The notes below the pieces were generated by a model. That model did not search any database. It had not been told where the DNA came from and saw only the letters and a program-made list of their open reading frames with translations. A stretch of DNA of 64,000 nucleotides from Hofstenia miamia (taxonomy: Eukaryota > Xenacoelomorpha > Acoela). Location of the stretch: the NCBI GenBank assembly GCA_004352715.1, contig SCFE01000116.1:555976-619975 (forward strand). The letters run 5' to 3'. The position numbers and the translations under genes were made by a program. Every line of letters begins with the position of its first letter. The first letter of the stretch is position 1. This document shows, in pieces, positions 1 to 8,625 of the stretch.

Positions 1-1988
1 CTACCAACTTTAAATAAAGAAGAACTACAGAGGTATCTGTGCAATTTTCTATGCCAACTGATGCTATTCTTAGATTAGTAGACTTCTTTAATCTGATTAG
101 AAACGTGTGAGTGCACATGAACAGATGAGAGCACCCACATCATATAACGCATAAACATACCAGCATTACTCATTTCATAAGCATTGTTAAGAAATATGTA
201 GCTAAATAATCTACCTCTATAGAAATTTTTATATAATTCATATTAGTTATTGTGATAATTGGCAAAGTGTTAATCATTATGCATTACCTATTTATTATAC
301 AATATAATTAAACTTCATAATATCATGCTCAAAATTTGGTTATTGTGAGATTGAGCATTCCACTGAATCTGTCTTTTGTTGGGTTACGATATTTGTGCCC
401 AAACGCATGCCAAAATATTTTAGGTCATCTTATCTGTTACATATCTCCAGTGAAAATTAGACGTCCCCCATTTTTATAGCGAATTCCGTTCATTGTGACG
501 CGAAAGATAAATTAGTGAGTAATAATTATACTTTCGAGTACTCTTGCAATTAAAGAGGCTGGATGGATAACAGCAAAATTTTTTGGAGTTTTGAAGAAAA
601 GATTGATTTCCAAACTTTTGAAATAATTCTCGCAAAAATGTAAACATTAGTAAGCATGCAATCAATATCAGCCATAAACCAATTAGATTTTCTCTATATC
701 CAATATCGGTCACAAGAACTTATTGGTCGCACTGTTCATAATGTATATTTCGGCCAAATTTAGCATAAATTTTGATTAATATTCTGAAATTCATGGTCCC
801 AATGCCTTCTTTTGTAGTCTCAGTCCCATTAAAATATTTTTTCCAGTAATTTACATGCAGAGAATCCGGCTCGGCCAATTTAAATTAACATCTATACATC
901 CCATTTCTATGTTTGGTGGTCAAATCTTGTACAAATCCCATTAAATTGCTAATTAAGATGCAAATTTGAACATTGTATTGGGATTTGCACAAGATTTGAT
1001 GACCAATATTTTAGAAACTTCTAAATAAATTCTTACAAAAAATTGTGAATATACTAAGTTTTTCATGCTGAATACGATGTTTGGGTTATATTTTACATAC
1101 CATGCATATTTACTAACATGGTTTTAGGGGGGGCCCTTTACAGGGTCATAGGATGAAAATTAAAATGCATATATAAAAATCCTAAAATTTACCCAATTGC
1201 AAAAAATCAAAGCTATAGTGTTCATCACTGTAAAAAGAATTTGTTCAGTTAAATGTCCAAGAACTTTGCTCACTACTGTATATTAATTAGAAACATATAA
1301 ATATGTATACAAGTGTTTCTTCATTTATAATAATTGTTCAATAAAGATTAAATAAACGAATTTTTTGCGAAACAACCCATAAAGTTTATATCCATAAAGT
1401 GTAGCAATGAATTTTTAACACACTGCTTATAATCCAATAGCATTCACTGCATTTAATTTGATTAGCGTGCACTGTTGCACAATAGTTAATCCAGGTTTTG
1501 TTGAAGGCTCGACCCATTATCAACAATGCCTCGGCCCAAGCCTGCCACAGCGCATGTCCATCTGTTATCCAATCACATGGGGCGCTAGCGTTTGTAATTT
1601 GATCTCAAATTTTGTTGTGTAGTGAACCTAATTTTAGACGTAAACAAAATAGAATTTGAGTGAGGTGACATACAAAATATGATTGATGAAAACTACTTTG
1701 AGAAAAATAAATCTGAAACAGACAAATAAATATGAAACAAATAGGAACCAGCTATTCCAGTGATGCAATCAAATTTAAAAAAGCCATTAATCACATTTAA
1801 ATAATGAAATGATATTTTTCATAATTATTTACAAAACTTTTGAAGTTATTAGCAGACAATCAAATTATGTTGAAGCTCACTTATTTAAATTAATTGCAAT
1901 AAGTTGGGTATGTTCACGCGGGTAGTAAGTGCGATTTGAGTATTACTTTACTTTACTTGGAACGTATGGATTGGATAAGCAAAACTAG
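1..1988. other. AT-rich intergenic or intronic DNA, no gene recognised
   Basis: No reading frame here shows a recognisable domain, and short open frames on both strands look random. The only structure that stands out is the inverted repeat at 913-1006, listed separately. A GC-richer stretch near 1500-1580 (around cctcggcccaagcctgcc) resembles repeat debris but could not be assigned. Confidence 0.6.
913..1006. repeat. 28-bp inverted repeat (fold-back), 38-nt loop
   Basis: The left arm 913-940 and the reverse complement of the right arm 979-1006 agree at 25 of 28 positions. The arms share the core CAAATCTTGT and end in CAAATCCCA. The RNA would fold into a long hairpin with a 38-nt loop. It may be a fold-back transposon remnant or a small-RNA precursor. 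No flanking target duplication was identified. Confidence 0.8.
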
Positions 1989-2055
1989 AGTATTTCAAAA
2001 ATTCACAGCAAAATTTTAACTATGAAACACCCAAGACTGTCAACTTTTATGATGC
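1989..2055 (+). CDS. candidate exon a of an unrecognised small gene
   Basis: Possible internal exon. It follows an AG (aaaactag) and stops at a donor gtaagc at 2056. It reads 22 codons plus one base (phase 1). The peptide includes KHPRLSTFMM. It is proposed only because its phase joins correctly to the next two candidates (2167-2219 and 2449-2580). No family is recognised, and short AT-rich open stretches can mimic this by chance. Confidence 0.25.
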
Positions 2056-2166
2056 GTAAGCTTAAAAAATACTTCATATCGAACTGAACAAAATAATGAT
2101 TTTTCATTGTAAGTATACTTATATTCCAAAATGTTCAAGAGAATCATCAGCCAAGTATTTGTCTAG

Positions 2167-2219
2167 GTGTGAGTTTTTCAAGAGTGGACGATCTACTACC
2201 TGAAAGATGCACAATGCTG
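2167..2219 (+). CDS. candidate exon b of an unrecognised small gene
   Basis: This stretch lies between an acceptor (tatttgtctag) and a donor (gtatag at 2220). It has two bases completing the split codon from 2055, then 17 codons containing VSFSRVDDLLPERC. It ends in phase 0, which matches the next candidate exon. The peptide is more protein-like than the surroundings, but no homologue is recognised. Confidence 0.28.
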
Positions 2220-2448
2220 GTATAGGAAAACCAATACGAGTTTTTAGAGAGAAATTTAACCATAATCTTCTTGGTGTTATTATAAATTTTCAAACTGTAT
2301 TGTACACATTTTCGAACAACATTTCAAATCCTTGAAATTTGACATATCTATAGTTAAATATGATCTCATTTTTCAATGAAAATTCCTATTTAAAAAAAAC
2401 CTATTTTAAAAATCAAGCCTTTAAATTATCCCATTTCCTAAATTTCAG

Positions 2449-2580
2449 ATAATAATATCTAAAGCACATGGAAGCAACAACTATTCTCAAACATTTGACC
2501 TTATGGAGATACACTTCCAAAACAAAGACCGAAGTCAGGTCATAAAAGGGGTCATGAACAGGCGGGATTTTAAAGGATAA
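2449..2580 (+). CDS. candidate 3' terminal exon of an unrecognised small gene
   Basis: A good acceptor (ccatttcctaaatttcag) is followed by 43 codons and a TAA stop at 2578-2580. The hydrophilic peptide contains NNYSQTFDLMEIHFQNKDR and ends NRRDFKG. Together with 1989-2055 and 2167-2219 it gives 84 codons in one frame across two short introns of 111 and 229 bp. A possible variant polyadenylation signal ATTAAA follows near 2680. Function unknown. The antisense open frame over the same bases (2413-2643) is the alternative, but it has no recognisable motif. Confidence 0.33.
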   Translation: MIISKAHGSNNYSQTFDLMEIHFQNKDRSQVIKGVMNRRDFKG

Positions 2581-3187
2581 ACGAAAGAGAGACATTCTGC
2601 AATCATGTGATATTCTATTTCTTCTTTCATGAATTATACACATTCAACAGATTTAAAAAGTTCATTGGGCTAAATTAGGATTAAAGTATAATTTTTGTAA
2701 AATGGTCAGTGGTAATCTTTCGAAAAATGGAAACTTCATTTTTAACAAACAATACGAAATAATCTAAGTGGATCAAATATTTGTTGAAACAAAATTTGAT
2801 TTAATCAGAATTTTACTATAAAAATATTAAAAAAGGAATTTTTTTATGCAATTTTTCTGATAATGAAAACTTGATAAATTTTATTCTATTGAATGAATTA
2901 TATTTTGCAAAGTTCTTGCCTCGGTCTCCGTGAAGTTCTCATTACCATGTGAGTAATAATATAAGGAAAAATTTTCTGAATGCCAATATTCATTCACACC
3001 CATAAATCTTCAAATGGTATCGACCAAGGATTTGAGTAATCAGAAGGTGAGGTTACAATGCCATCACTGTAGAATGGGGGTCTGATGTGAGATGTCAATA
3101 TGAGACTCCTTAACCTTCTCTAACTTTATGCACTAAACTTTCAGCACCAGTTTGCGTGAATAGTAGATACTTTTTACTACTCAATAT

Positions 3188-3189
<2 letters not shown>
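2581..3189. other. AT-rich non-coding DNA
   Basis: No coding or RNA feature is visible between the candidate exon and the TAA microsatellite. Confidence 0.6.

Positions 3190-3234
<45 letters not shown>
3190..3234. repeat. (TAA)n microsatellite, target of the adjacent LINE
   Basis: About 14-15 perfect TAA units. It directly borders the 5' side of the R4/Dong-like element. A second short TAA tract (8609-8623) borders the 3' end of the related fragment. Dong-type LINEs are known to insert into TAA repeats, so this is probably the insertion target rather than an unrelated microsatellite. Confidence 0.9.
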
Positions 3235-3238
3235 CACA

Positions 3239-3372
3239 GGGTAGGAAGCACTCTAACGCCTTGGTTGGCAACTTCCTAGGACAAGGGCAGTCCAAAATGA
3301 AAGCTCATGGGGCAGGAAGGTCTCTTAAGCCTTGGTTGGAAACTTCCTAGGAGAATGTGAGTCCAAAATAAA
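3239..3372 (+). repeat. ~70-bp imperfect tandem repeat at the 5' end of the R4/Dong-like element
   Basis: Two units, 3241-3298 and 3311-3370, share CTTGGTTGG, AACTTCCTAGGA and GTCCAAAAT in the same order. They lie between the TAA microsatellite and the first reading frame, as expected for a LINE 5' untranslated region or promoter built of repeated monomers. Confidence 0.8.
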
Positions 3373-3387
3373 CACAATATAACACTG

Positions 3388-4242
3388 ATGAGAAGTCATG
3401 ATAGAGCAAAGGCCCTCAGTCCCCGGCAGGCCTTCAATGGTCAGAGGGTGCGAAGAATCTCCGGACAACAGGCGGAATCCACAATCAGGAGTGTGGACCC
3501 GAGAAGTGGCAGTATAGGATCCACACAGACCAATGGACAAGGGCATAAGTGGACAGATGAGCAGAACAGGACAGCATTGGAGTGTTACAGAAGAAGCAGG
3601 CCAGATGAGAGGGGTTACAGGAAGAGAATGTTGGAAGAATGGAGGAAGGCAAGAACGGGATTAAAAGTTACAGAGCAGACGGTTGCAGGGCAAGTGAGAA
3701 AGTTACAGATGGATGAGAGTAAGGGGAAAAAGAGAGTTGAACAGGCTAAGCAAAAGGAAGATGAAGTGATAGACGTTGAGGCAGAAGTGGCGGAAGCAGC
3801 AGAACCAGTGGACGCAGAAACTGAAGCAGCAATCAAGGAAAAGATGAAGGAAGAAATAGGTGAGAGAACTAGATTGCCAGTTCCAAGAGGAGTTAAGAAA
3901 AGCAAGCTAGCAGTAGAGACATCAAAGGTCAATAAAGTGTTGGAGAGGATAGATGCTAGGAGTGTCACAGAAGTAAATAGTTTTGTGTATGCATGTGAGG
4001 TGCTGAAGAATGTAGGCATGGGCATGAAGAAGAAAAGGCGACAGGAAGATAAGGGAGACAGAAAGCCAGCATGGGAAAGGAGAATTGAGAATAAAGTGGC
4101 AAAGATTAGGCAGGACAGGTGCAGGGTAGGTAATGGGAAGACTATAAAAGCTGTAGGAGAAGAGCTTAAGCAGAGATTAGTTGCAGAAGCTGAGAAACTG
4201 AGAAAATATAGGCAAGTGCAAAGCAGGCAAGAGACAATATGA
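3388..4242 (+). CDS. N-terminal protein of R4/Dong-like LINE, SANT/Myb-like
   Basis: An open frame of 284 codons. Residues about 53-90 (HKWTDEQNRTALECY, then RGYRKRMLEEWRKA) look like the Myb/SANT-type helix-turn-helix found near the N terminus of R4/NeSL-type LINE proteins and thought to help target-DNA binding. The rest is rich in Lys, Glu and Arg. It ends with YRQVQSRQETI, a region that in intact elements runs straight into the linker before the reverse transcriptase. Here the frame breaks: the next piece starts at 4239 in another frame and some linker appears deleted. The antisense frame 3615-4256 is a shadow of this biased composition. No host function is implied. Confidence 0.65.
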   Translation: MRSHDRAKALSPRQAFNGQRVRRISGQQAESTIRSVDPRSGSIGSTQTNGQGHKWTDEQNRTALECYRRSRPDERGYRKRMLEEWRKARTGLKVTEQTVAGQVRKLQMDESKGKKRVEQAKQKEDEVIDVEAEVAEAAEPVDAETEAAIKEKMKEEIGERTRLPVPRGVKKSKLAVETSKVNKVLERIDARSVTEVNSFVYACEVLKNVGMGMKKKRRQEDKGDRKPAWERRIENKVAKIRQDRCRVGNGKTIKAVGEELKQRLVAEAEKLRKYRQVQSRQETI

Positions 4243-4550
4243 AGTTTGCGACCCAAGAAGGAAGATTCTACAAAGAACTAGATAGGGGAGAAAAGGCTAC
4301 AGCAAAGCTAAAGGAGGCTATAAACAAGATGAACAATTGGAAGGCGCCAGGCAGAGATGTGGTAGATGGATATTGCCTGAAGAAGTTCACAAGTGTTCAT
4401 GAGAGACTATCAGTAGCATTGGAGGACTGTCTGGTGAGTAGGTGTCCAGAGTGGATGGTAGTGGGGAGGACATTTCTGATACAGAAGGACCCAAAGAAAG
4501 GCAGTGAGGCAAGCAACCTCAGGCCAATACCATGTCTGCCAACAACTTAG
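4239..4550 (+). pseudogene. reverse-transcriptase fingers fragment of R4/Dong-like LINE
   Basis: 103 codons. It contains NNWKAPGRDVVDGYCLKK, then FLIQKDPKKG and NLRPIPCLPTT, which match the finger region of non-LTR reverse transcriptases (PG.D...Y, L..K....NYRPI). It ends at a stop where the family continues into motif A. Degenerate coding resumes to about 4850. It would normally be fused to the upstream 3388-4242 protein, so it is a frameshifted and deleted remnant. Confidence 0.8.
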
Positions 4551-4888
4551 AAATTGCTAACTTCAGTGATTTCAAGTAGGCTGGCATGTTACTTAGAATA
4601 GGTTGATACCAGAGGAACAAAAGGGATGTAGGACAAAAACGGAATGATGGAGAATTGTAGAAGAAGGAAAACAAAATTAGCAAATGGCATGGATATACTA
4701 CAGGAAGGTATATGACAGCATATCACATTGGTGAGTATTGAGGACGCTAGAGCAATGGAGTTTCACGGAAATGGGTTGAGTTTCTAGAGAGGGAGATGGG
4801 AAAGTGACTGACTGAGATGAATAGGACAGGTTGCGGTTTAGGCGAGCCATAATTAGTGTAAATCCAAGGCAATCCCGTGGCACAAATT

Positions 4889-5583
4889 GACCTTTGACCC
4901 TGGCAGGCATGGCTATAATGTAATTGTGTACTTTGGCCGTCTGTGTATCTCTGACGTCATTGGAATATAATGGTTTATGTTGGCAAACACATTTTTTTGC
5001 AGTCTATTGTTTAAAATGTAAACAATTTTTTATACACATAGAGGTTGAGGTATTTTCGAAAATCCCATGAGATTAGAATTGTTGCAATCTATTGTGTAAA
5101 ATGTAACCAATTTTTTTATACATATTACATAAATAATTGGACGTGGAAATTGCCGGGGGGTGTTGTAGTGACGTCATGGTGTGTTGACTGATTAAACAAC
5201 TCAAATTACAGGATTTTGATCAATAAAAAACTTTTCCACAAAGATGGGGATTGGGAACAGTGCTATTGCAAAATCTATTGTATTACAGTTTGTAAATAGA
5301 AAATGTATAGTTTTGCTTTCACTCTTTTTTCTAAATGTACTAGTTTTATGTTAATATGTTTGATAAATTATTACATTTCACAAACATTAATTTTAATATA
5401 AAAACTTTAAACTCCTACATTTCCTTCTAAATAGGTAATAAAAATCTTTAGTATTCTCTAAACAGAAAAATGTCAATGTTTTACCTATCTATTAATTTAA
5501 CATGCAATTCACATTCAAATTTAGCATGAGGGAAGGATGATTGAAATATAGTAATCACTAGTTTAGTAAATTTAATAATACTA
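4889..5583 (+). repeat. small-ORF repeat family, internally deleted copy
   Basis: The left part (4889 to about 5206) matches the 5' region of the copy starting near 29553. It includes duplicated ~45-bp blocks (TCTATTGT.TAAAATGTAA) and two palindromic TGACGTCA sites. At about 5200-5212 (caactcaaattacagg) it jumps directly to the 3' region (GGTTTTGATCAATAAAAAA-type sequence) seen after the ORF in other copies. The whole ORF is therefore missing. Shared bases around CAAA at the junction suggest a microhomology deletion. A single N at 5584 then joins it to a second, ORF-containing copy. It looks like a non-autonomous derivative, unless the join is an assembly artefact. Confidence 0.7.
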
Positions 5584-5661
5584 NAAACAACTCAATCTAT
5601 ATATTCACCCAAATCTTCTGATAAAATCATTATTTTTCTTCTACAGAAATTCATTTTTCTT

Positions 5662-6416
5662 ATGGCAATGTCTGTTGAGACCATAGCATCTTGTTCACTT
5701 GGTAATCTATTTGACAAGTTATGTATAACTCCACCACCAGCCTCCAACTATAATCCGCTAACTCAAGAGATGATAGCCCCTGCACCTGTAAAAGAAAAAC
5801 GAAGGACTCAACACAAGCGAGGACGTCCTGTAGTCAATAATAATGCAACTGTCTTCCCAATCTCCAACACTATTGAAGATGACAATGTTTTACAATGTTT
5901 AAATGATGTCAATTCCCAGTCATCACAATGTATTTTTTCAACCGCAAGTCCTGCTAGTGAACTTCCAAAAAAACTTTGGCTAACAATCAAAGACGCTGTT
6001 CAGTTGAACACAAGATATGGTGTNNNNNNNNNNNNNNNNNNNNNNNNNNNNNNNNNNNNNNNNNNNNNNNNNNNNNNNNNNNNNNNNNNNNNNNNNNNNN
6101 NNNNNNNNNNNNNNNNNNNNNNNNNNNNNNNNNNNNNNNNNNNNNNNNNNNNNNNNNNNNNNNNNNNNNNNNNNNNNNNNNNNNNNNNNNNNNNNNNNNN
6201 NNNNNNNNNNNNNCTGTTCAGTTGAACACAAGATATGGTGTTGCAGTAAAGATTAGACTCAATAATGGTGTTTATTATTTTCTACCTAAATGCTACATCA
6301 GTGCATTGGGTCAAAATTACAAGGTTTTGATCAATAAAAAATTTTTCCACAAAGATGACATGGGGATTGAAAATAGTGCTATTGCAAAACGTATTGTATT
6401 ACAGTTTAGTAAATAG
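5662..6416 (+). CDS. unknown repeat-borne protein with AT-hook-like motif (interrupted by N-run)
   Basis: The ATG at 5662 opens a frame reading MAMSVETIASCSLGNLFDK, then proline-rich NPLTQEMIAPAP, then a basic patch HKRGRPV (GRP core as in AT-hooks). After the 190-N run the same peptide VQLNTRYGV reappears and continues VAVKIRLNN, YYFLPKCY to a stop at 6414-6416. The gap edges are duplicated, so the real frame is probably continuous and about 215 codons. The pattern 'TRYG.AV.I.L..G.YYFLP' resembles small OB-fold-like proteins carried by repeats in other invertebrates; this is from memory and weak. A decayed homologue lies at 30041-30550. Function unknown. Confidence 0.5.
6024..6213. other. 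assembly gap (190 N) with duplicated edges
   Basis: The 28 bases before the gap (5996-6023) are identical to the 28 bases after it (6214-6241). The gap probably represents overlapping contig ends rather than missing sequence. Confidence 0.9.
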
Positions 6417-6746
6417 AAAATGTATAGTTTTGCTTTCACTCTTTTTCTACATATACTAGTTTTATGTTAATATGTTTGATAAATTATTACATTTTATAAA
6501 CATTAGTTTTTAATATATAAAAATTTAAGTTCCTACATTGTAAATAGGTAAAAATCTATAGTATTCTCTAAAGTGATCAATGTCAATGTTTTACCTAGCT
6601 ATTAATTTAACATGCAATTGACATTCAAATTTAGCATGAGGGAAGGATGATTGAAATAAAGTAATTGCTAGTTTAGCAAATTTAATAATACTATTTATTA
6701 TACAATGAGAATGTAGAAATGATTTGTACATGTTTCATTAATGGTA

Positions 6747-6882
6747 GATTTCTAGAGATACATCTCATCACTAAGTTAAATAAGTGTAATATTAGATAAT
6801 GGATGCATGTTATGTATAATAATATAATTATGGATAAAATAACTATATACATTTATTCACAGGTTAATATACAATACTCTAA
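6747..6882. other. AT-rich spacer before a single-N join
   Basis: No feature seen. A single N at 6883 marks a join, immediately followed by the R4/Dong-like 3' fragment. Confidence 0.6.
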
Positions 6883-6897
6883 NGAAGGAAGACAAAC

Positions 6898-7194
6898 TTG
6901 GCAATGGCATGGATAGACTACAGGAAGGCATTTGACAGCATATCACATAAGTGGGTATTGAAGACGTTAGAGGCTAATGGAGTTTCACAGAAATGGGTTG
7001 AGTTTCTAGAGAGAGAGATGGCAAAGTGGCAGACTGAGATAGATGGGCAAAGGTTGAGGTTTAGACGGGGTATATTCCAGGGAGACAGTTTAGCGCCACT
7101 ACTGTTTGTAGTTAGCTTAATCCCCATCACAGAAAAGTTAAATGAGACAGGAATAGGGTATAAGTTGGAGAAGAATGGTAAAGTAGTGTGCTAG
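6898..7194 (+). pseudogene. R4/Dong-like reverse transcriptase palm, motifs A and B
   Basis: It reads MAMAWIDYRKAFDSISHKWV (motif A, catalytic Asp in WIDYRKAFD) and FRRGIFQGDSLAPLLF (motif B, QGDSLSP box). It stops at 7192-7194. The downstream frame then reads like FKTLEKASRDSGLEFGLGKC, the block that follows motif C in this family. Motif C has thus been deleted, and the enzyme cannot be functional. Confidence 0.85.
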
Positions 7195-7324
7195 TTCAAG
7201 ACATTGGAGAAGGCAAGCAGAGATTCTGGGTTGGAATTTGGATTAGGGAAATGTGCAACAGTGACAATGACCAGAGGCAAGTGCATAGATGGAGATGGTT
7301 TGAGGACGAACAGTAGGGATAAGA

Positions 7325-7609
7325 TTGAGGAAGTCAAAAGGGGTACAAGTACTTAGGTGTGATAGAGAAGTGAAGATGAGGTTAAGAAAAGAATACAAGA
7401 GGAGAGTAAGGAAGGTACTACAGAAGCCAGCATTGAATGGGCAGAATAGTATAAAAGCAATTAATACATGGGCGATACCAGTGTTGAGATATTCGACAGG
7501 AATAGTTAGGTGGAACAAGAATAAACTGAGGGAATTAGACAATAAGACAAGGAAGATATAAGCTGCAAAGATAGCATTCAACTTAAATGGAGATGTAGAC
7601 AGGCTGTAC
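7325..7609 (+). pseudogene. R4/Dong-like LINE, post-RT (thumb) region
   Basis: Frame 7325-7561 includes KEYKRRVRKVLQKPALNGQN, SIKAINTWAIPVLRYSTGIV and KLRELDNKTRKI, the conserved stretch after the reverse transcriptase in R4-type proteins. One stop separates it from the next frame (7610-8161). Confidence 0.8.
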
Positions 7610-8161
7610 ATGGCAAGGCATAAGGGAGGGAAAGGACTGCTAATTGTGGAGGAAACAGTAGAAGCAGAAGCACTAGGGCTAAAGGAATATGTAGAAGAGC
7701 AACCTAAGGGGTCCGTACTGGAGGCCACTAAGGAGATAAGGAAGATAAGAACTGAGAGTGAAGGAAAGAATGTATACCAGAGTAGGATGGAATCAGAGAG
7801 GCAAACAAGGTATAGGCAGAAGGCAATGCATGGAGAATACTGGAGGAACACAGAAATGTGTGACAGAGAAGAGAGCAACAAGTGGTTAAAGAAGGCAGGA
7901 CTGAAGAGAGAAACAGAAGCACTGATAATGGCAGCACAGGAGCAAGCAATAAGAACAAACTGGGTGAAGAAGCATATAGAGAGAAGAGTAGAAGTAAGTG
8001 ATAAGTGTAGGCTATGTAAGAAAGAGGCGGAGACACTAGATCATCTGATAGCAGGGTATGAGAAGTTGGCACAAAATGAGTATAAGTTCAGGCATGACAA
8101 GGTGGGACGAATGGTACATTGGAGCTTGAGCAGGCAGCATGGGTTAGAAGCAGGAGACTAG
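7610..8161 (+). pseudogene. R4/Dong-like LINE C-terminal region with damaged CCHC knuckle
   Basis: 183 codons starting MARHKGGKGLLIVEE. They lead into a knuckle CRLCKKEAETLDHLIAGY, then LAQNEYKFRHD and VGRMVHW. In the family this is a CCHC motif (C..C......H....C). Here the last Cys is Tyr (AGY). A stop after HGLEAGD interrupts the frame, which resumes with WFEHKPQGV in the same register and continues to the endonuclease. Confidence 0.82.
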
Positions 8162-8425
8162 TGGTTTGAGCACAAGCCACAGGGCGTCATAGAAAATGAG
8201 AAGGTTAAGATACTGTGGGACTTTAAAATACAGACAAGCAAGGTGATAGGAGCACGGAGACCACACATAATAGTGGTAGACAAAGAGAAAATATTGGGAA
8301 CAGTGATAGACATAGCAGTACCAAAGGACGGCAATGTAGAAAGCAAGGAGAAAGAGAAGATAGAAAAGTACAGAGAGTTGGCAGAGGAAATAGAAAGGTT
8401 GTGGATTTTAAAGAAGTTGAAGTAG
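8162..8425 (+). pseudogene. restriction-like endonuclease (REL-endo) domain of R4/Dong-like LINE
   Basis: It reads WFEHKPQGVIENEKVKILWD, then RRPHIIVVDKEK, VIDIAVPKD and KEKEKIEKYREL, to a stop near 8425. REL-endonucleases of R2/R4 LINEs carry a PD..(12-14)..D active site. Here the first Asp is His (RPH instead of RPD), while the distal Asp (VIDIAVP) is kept. The remaining C-terminal tail (VVGALGAVSKKH, LEELGVPKW) continues in another frame to about 8560. Confidence 0.82.
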
Positions 8426-8625
8426 TCCTGGTAGTTGTAGGAGCACTAGGAGCAGTAAGCAAGAAGCATAAGAAATATTTGGAGGAGTTGGGAGTACCAA
8501 AGTGGGGAGGAAAAGCTAGGGTCCTAAGGAAAGCTCTCAGACTCCCTGGGAACTGGTGAGTTCTCCGAGCTGAGAGGGATACCAGCATGAAGCTGTGAGA
8601 AAGTAATGAAATAATAATAATAAAT

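Larger units (their letters stand above)
3235..4850 (+). mobile_element. R4/Dong-like non-LTR retrotransposon, 5' fragment (copy 1)
   Basis: This fragment contains the 5' repeats, an N-terminal protein (3388-4242) and reverse-transcriptase fingers (4239-4550). After 4550 it is a decayed continuation: a degenerate WIDYRKAFDSI-like motif A region sits at 4684-4740 with stop codons. Similarity to the second fragment ends near 4850, just before the unrelated repeat at 4889. The YRKAFDSI palm, the IQKDPKKG fingers and the related restriction-like endonuclease in copy 2 place it in the R4/Dong group (family knowledge). The element is truncated and internally deleted, so not active. Confidence 0.78.
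5585..6746 (+). mobile_element. small-ORF repeat family, ORF-containing copy (unclassified)
   Basis: Similar along its length to 29951-30870: the region before the ORF (AAACAACTCAATCTATATATTCAC), the ORF, and about 330 bp after it ending at GTTTCATTAATGG. The two copies differ by small indels and substitutions, so this is a dispersed repeat. No terminal inverted repeats, LTRs or transposase were recognised. The class is unknown: it could be a non-autonomous DNA transposon carrying a cargo ORF, or a piece of a larger element. Confidence 0.65.
6884..8625 (+). mobile_element. R4/Dong-like non-LTR retrotransposon, 3' fragment (copy 2)
   Basis: It runs from reverse-transcriptase motif A through motif B, the thumb region, a CCHC-like knuckle and a restriction-like endonuclease to a 3' end in ATAATAATAATAA (8609-8623). 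Several frame breaks are present. Motif C (the Y/FMDD catalytic box expected after about 7190) is absent, and the text jumps to the following conserved block. The first ~170 bp repeat the last ~170 bp of copy 1 with roughly 15% difference, so the fragments come from two copies or haplotypes rather than one simply interrupted element. Confidence 0.82.

Noticed and set aside
3190-3234. CRISPR-like or satellite array
   Set aside because: Simple TAA microsatellite; no repeat-spacer pattern anywhere in the window.
3615-4256. 213-codon open frame on the minus strand
   Set aside because: It is the antisense shadow of the Lys/Glu/Arg-rich LINE N-terminal protein (3388-4242). Its Leu/Ser/Phe-rich composition is exactly what that bias produces.
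7243-7881. 212-codon open frame on the minus strand
   Set aside because: Antisense shadow of the purine-rich R4-like LINE coding strand; no domain.
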